A stretch of 7,891 nucleotides of DNA, taken from Candidatus Saccharimonadales bacterium (GTDB lineage: Bacteria; Patescibacteriota; Saccharimonadia; Saccharimonadales; Saccharimonadaceae). The notes under the pieces are model-generated. The model did no database searches. It saw nothing but the letters and a program-made list of their open reading frames with translations, and was not told where the DNA came from. A program made the translations under genes and the position numbers. The stretch spans positions 1-7,891 of the forward strand of contig JASLCR010000017.1 of the NCBI GenBank assembly GCA_030145955.1. Direction: 5' to 3'. This document shows, one piece after another, positions 6,023 through 7,891 of this stretch (position 1 is the first letter of the stretch; each line of letters starts with the position of its first letter).

Positions 6023-6943
6023 ATGCGACAATATCTTAATTTACTGCAAGACATTCTAGATAACGGCACCGACAAGAGCGACCGCACAGGCACTGGTACA
6101 CGAAGTGTATTCGGCCGACAAGTTCGCTACGATCTTTCGGAAGGGTTTCCCGCTGTTACAACCAAGAAACTCTACTTCAATTCAGTTGTGCATGAACTTC
6201 TATGGTTTCTAAAAGGTACCGGCAACATTGAATACCTGGCGCAAAATAACGTCCACATCTGGGATGAATGGCCATTTAAGGCATACTTAGAAAAAAATAA
6301 CCTGCCAATTCCTGAAGTAAATTCTGACGATTGGAAATCCCAGATGAAGGAATTTATCCAGAAAATTGCCACTGATCACGAGTTTGCTATGAAATGGGGC
6401 GATCTTGGGCCAGTATACGGCGTCCAGTGGCGCAAATGGCCAGACGGGAAGGGTGGAGAAATCGACCAAATCGCCAATGTGATCGACATGATTAAAAATT
6501 CGCCCGACTCCCGCCGTATGATTGTCACCGCATGGAATCCGGGGGAAATCGATGAGATCGTGGAAATTGGCGGTTTGCCGCCATGTCATAGTTTGTTCCA
6601 ATTCTATGTTGCGAATGGCAAGCTCAGCCTACACCTTTACCAGCGTAGTGCCGATACGTTCCTTGGTGTCCCATTCAACATCGCCAGCTACTCTCTCCTC
6701 CTCGCCATGATAGCGCAAGTCACTGGTCTCGAGCAAGGTGAATTCGTCCACACACTCGCCGATACACACATCTACAGCAACCACTTCGAGCAAGTAAAAG
6801 AACAGCTCTCACGTACACCAAAAGAACTTCCGACACTCTGGCTTAACCCAGATGTCAAAAATATCGATGGTTTCACGTTTGATGACATAAAGCTTGAAAA
6901 CTATAATCCCGATCCACCGATCAAAGCACCTATTGCAGTATAG
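6023..6943 (+). CDS. thyA: Thymidylate synthase (long form)
   Basis: ThyA methylates dUMP to dTMP using 5,10-methylenetetrahydrofolate and releases dihydrofolate. The 306-residue product has the full family signature: Arg21 in SDRTGTGT (phosphate binding), Glu58 and Trp61 in [15 protein letters not shown] (79-83), [11 protein letters not shown] (129-139), the catalytic Cys188 in [26 protein letters not shown] (208-223), DTHIYSNH (247-254) and the C-terminal IKAPIAV that closes the active site. It is about 42 residues longer than E. coli ThyA. The extra length lies at about 86-128 ([13 protein letters not shown]...FAMKWGD), where longer Gram-positive enzymes such as that of Lactobacillus casei also have an insertion. 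Transcription is convergent with the small gene and folA downstream. Only 17 bases separate its TAG from the stop of the next gene, and no strong terminator is visible there. Confidence 0.98.
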   Translation: MRQYLNLLQDILDNGTDKSDRTGTGTRSVFGRQVRYDLSEGFPAVTTKKLYFNSVVHELLWFLKGTGNIEYLAQNNVHIWDEWPFKAYLEKNNLPIPEVNSDDWKSQMKEFIQKIATDHEFAMKWGDLGPVYGVQWRKWPDGKGGEIDQIANVIDMIKNSPDSRRMIVTAWNPGEIDEIVEIGGLPPCHSLFQFYVANGKLSLHLYQRSADTFLGVPFNIASYSLLLAMIAQVTGLEQGEFVHTLADTHIYSNHFEQVKEQLSRTPKELPTLWLNPDVKNIDGFTFDDIKLENYNPDPPIKAPIAV

Positions 6944-6960
6944 ATTTCACCTATTCGGTA

Positions 6961-7524
6961 CTAGGATAACTTTGACTCTATTTCTTCAAGCTTCTCCACA
7001 AAGCTGGCTATATCAGCCTGTGCACCTAAATCAACTGACAGAGGAGCTCCTAGCATGACAAATCGAATCCTAGAATAGCGATCCCGAGTAAGATGTCTCG
7101 TTAAGGTGCCGCCCCTATCAGCATTCGTGTAATTAATTGCCACCTCATCAATTGGTCCGACTGCCCTTGGCATCATACGTGCCACCATTAGCCGACTACC
7201 CCCAGTTAACAGAAACTCACTGATTGCTCTTCGAGTAATAGATAGACCAGCACTTGAACCATCCTTAAATTTCTCTATATTCGAGTACGTTGTCATACCT
7301 AAGCTATAGAAGTCTGGAACAAAGTTGCCACCACTTTCGTCTTCGAAATGATACTCACGTCGCTCCGTGCCAAGTATCGACATAAGATTCAAAGCTCTTC
7401 CGCCAATATCTCTTGAGAACTCTTTTTTCCGCCGTCTTTCTTCAGCTTCGCGCTCTTGGCGTATTCGCCTCAAATCAAACCCCCTTCGAGGATGATTGTT
7501 ACCAGGTTGCGATCCTACTCCCAT
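6961..7524 (-). CDS. Hypothetical protein, 187 residues
   Basis: I do not recognise this protein. Residues 11-38 are highly charged (HPRRGFDLRRIRQEREAEERRRKKEF), likely helical and nucleic-acid- or surface-binding in character. The remainder (40-187) is a mixed alpha/beta-like stretch with no membrane segment, ending in an amphipathic helix (FVEKLEEIESKLS). The start ATG at 7524 has GGAG four bases upstream (7529-7532, minus strand) and a candidate promoter just before it. The gene lies 41 bases downstream of folA on the same strand, so it may be co-transcribed with folA as well as driven by its own promoter. It converges with thyA. The intact frame of nearly 190 codons and the start signals support it being real; function is unknown. 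Confidence 0.7.
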   Translation of the reverse strand: MGVGSQPGNNHPRRGFDLRRIRQEREAEERRRKKEFSRDIGGRALNLMSILGTERREYHFEDESGGNFVPDFYSLGMTTYSNIEKFKDGSSAGLSITRRAISEFLLTGGSRLMVARMMPRAVGPIDEVAINYTNADRGGTLTRHLTRDRYSRIRFVMLGAPLSVDLGAQADIASFVEKLEEIESKLS

Positions 7525-7534
7525 AATACTCCAT

Positions 7535-7563
7535 ACTATAGTCCTGCGAAATCTCCATTACAA
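7535..7563 (-). promoter_or_regulatory. Candidate promoter of the 187-residue hypothetical gene
   Basis: On the minus strand TTGTAA (7558-7563) and TATAGT (7535-7540) are 17 bases apart. The -10 ends 10 bases before the ATG at 7524, the same geometry as the otsAB start, so the transcript would be nearly leaderless. The -35 box overlaps the gap immediately after folA. Confidence 0.5.
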
Positions 7564-7565
7564 GC

Positions 7566-7891
7566 TTAAGAGTCTCTTTCGTATTTCACAAAGTCAAACG
7601 CATATTTATTGCGCTCATCAGCCTCGTGATGCTCGCGAGAGACTTCTTGCCATTTTGATTTATCGATTTCTGGGAAGAATACCGTCGCTTCAGGAAATTC
7701 CGCTTCAATCTCGGTAACATACAGTATATCCATGTCATCAATAGCCTGCGCATAAATTTGGCCGCCACCCATCACGACAATATCGTACTGAGCTAGAGCA
7801 TACGCCGCTTCAAGTGAGAATGCAGTCAAGACACCTTCGACACCAGTCGGCTCACGGCTGATCACGATATTCTGTCGATTCGGCAAAGGTC
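7566..7891 (-). CDS. folA: Dihydrofolate reductase (5' partial)
   Basis: FolA reduces dihydrofolate to tetrahydrofolate with NADPH, regenerating the cofactor consumed by ThyA. Only the C-terminal two thirds (about 108 codons) is in the window. The frame is open to the edge, and the residues there read PLPNRQNIVISR, matching E. coli RPLPGRKNIILSS. The NADPH-binding VVMGGGQIYAQAI corresponds to E. coli VIGGGRVYEQFL. The conserved threonine sits in LYVTEIEAEFPEATVFFPEID, and the protein ends with FVKYER, a typical DHFR terminus. The missing N-terminus would hold the substrate-binding Asp/Glu and the Met20-loop equivalent. The TTG visible near the edge is an internal Leu codon, not a start. It is on the same strand as the downstream 187-residue gene and opposite to thyA. 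Confidence 0.95.
   Translation of the reverse strand, partial: PLPNRQNIVISREPTGVEGVLTAFSLEAAYALAQYDIVVMGGGQIYAQAIDDMDILYVTEIEAEFPEATVFFPEIDKSKWQEVSREHHEADERNKYAFDFVKYERDS

Noticed and set aside
5809..6039. 76-codon plus-strand frame running into thyA
   Set aside because: It starts inside the long hairpin, has only a distant GAGGAG upstream, overlaps the thyA start in another frame, and its translation looks like no known protein. The hairpin explains the sequence better.
6950..6965. CCTA/TAGG inverted repeat between thyA and the convergent gene
   Set aside because: A four-base stem with an eight-base loop and no T-tract is too weak to call a terminator.

Overview
The window reads as an ordinary bacterial chromosome segment of moderate GC content. 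It most resembles a Candidate Phyla Radiation genome, with Saccharibacteria (TM7) the best guess. That assignment is an inference from gene content, short intergenic gaps and near-leaderless promoters; no marker sequence was searched. Every gene ends in TAA or TAG, and all reading frames are open under the standard code, so there is no sign of UGA recoding.

Left part (1-4465): a translation and transcription cluster. The C-terminal three quarters of nusG is followed, after its own promoter and a strongly folded leader, by rplK (L11). In most bacteria rplA (L1) comes directly next. Here a 2.3 kb gene on the opposite strand lies between them: a fused trehalose-6-phosphate synthase/phosphatase (OtsA-OtsB). 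It is separated from rplK by a bidirectional terminator and shares a divergent promoter region with rplA. rplA encodes L1 with an extra N-terminal part of about 95 residues: a SAP/HeH-like helical segment and a Lys/Glu/Ala-rich linker. Its short leader contains a GGGAGGC...AGCCG motif that resembles the L1-binding site of 23S rRNA. rplJ and rplL do not follow rplA.

Middle part (4466-6022): an unrecognised 422-residue protein with a hydrophobic hairpin and a long helical, probably coiled-coil C-terminal half. It is followed by a 243-base intergenic stretch holding a nested long hairpin and a perfect 14-base palindrome of unknown role.

Right part (6023-7891): thyA (long-form thymidylate synthase) on the plus strand, converging with a small unrecognised gene and the 3' part of folA (dihydrofolate reductase) on the minus strand. 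ThyA consumes methylene-tetrahydrofolate and makes dihydrofolate, which FolA reduces back, so the two enzymes form the dTMP/folate cycle.

No mobile element, CRISPR array, tRNA or rRNA gene was seen. The points most worth following up are the L1 extension with its putative autoregulatory leader, the otsAB gene inside the rplK-rplA pair, and the structured element upstream of thyA.
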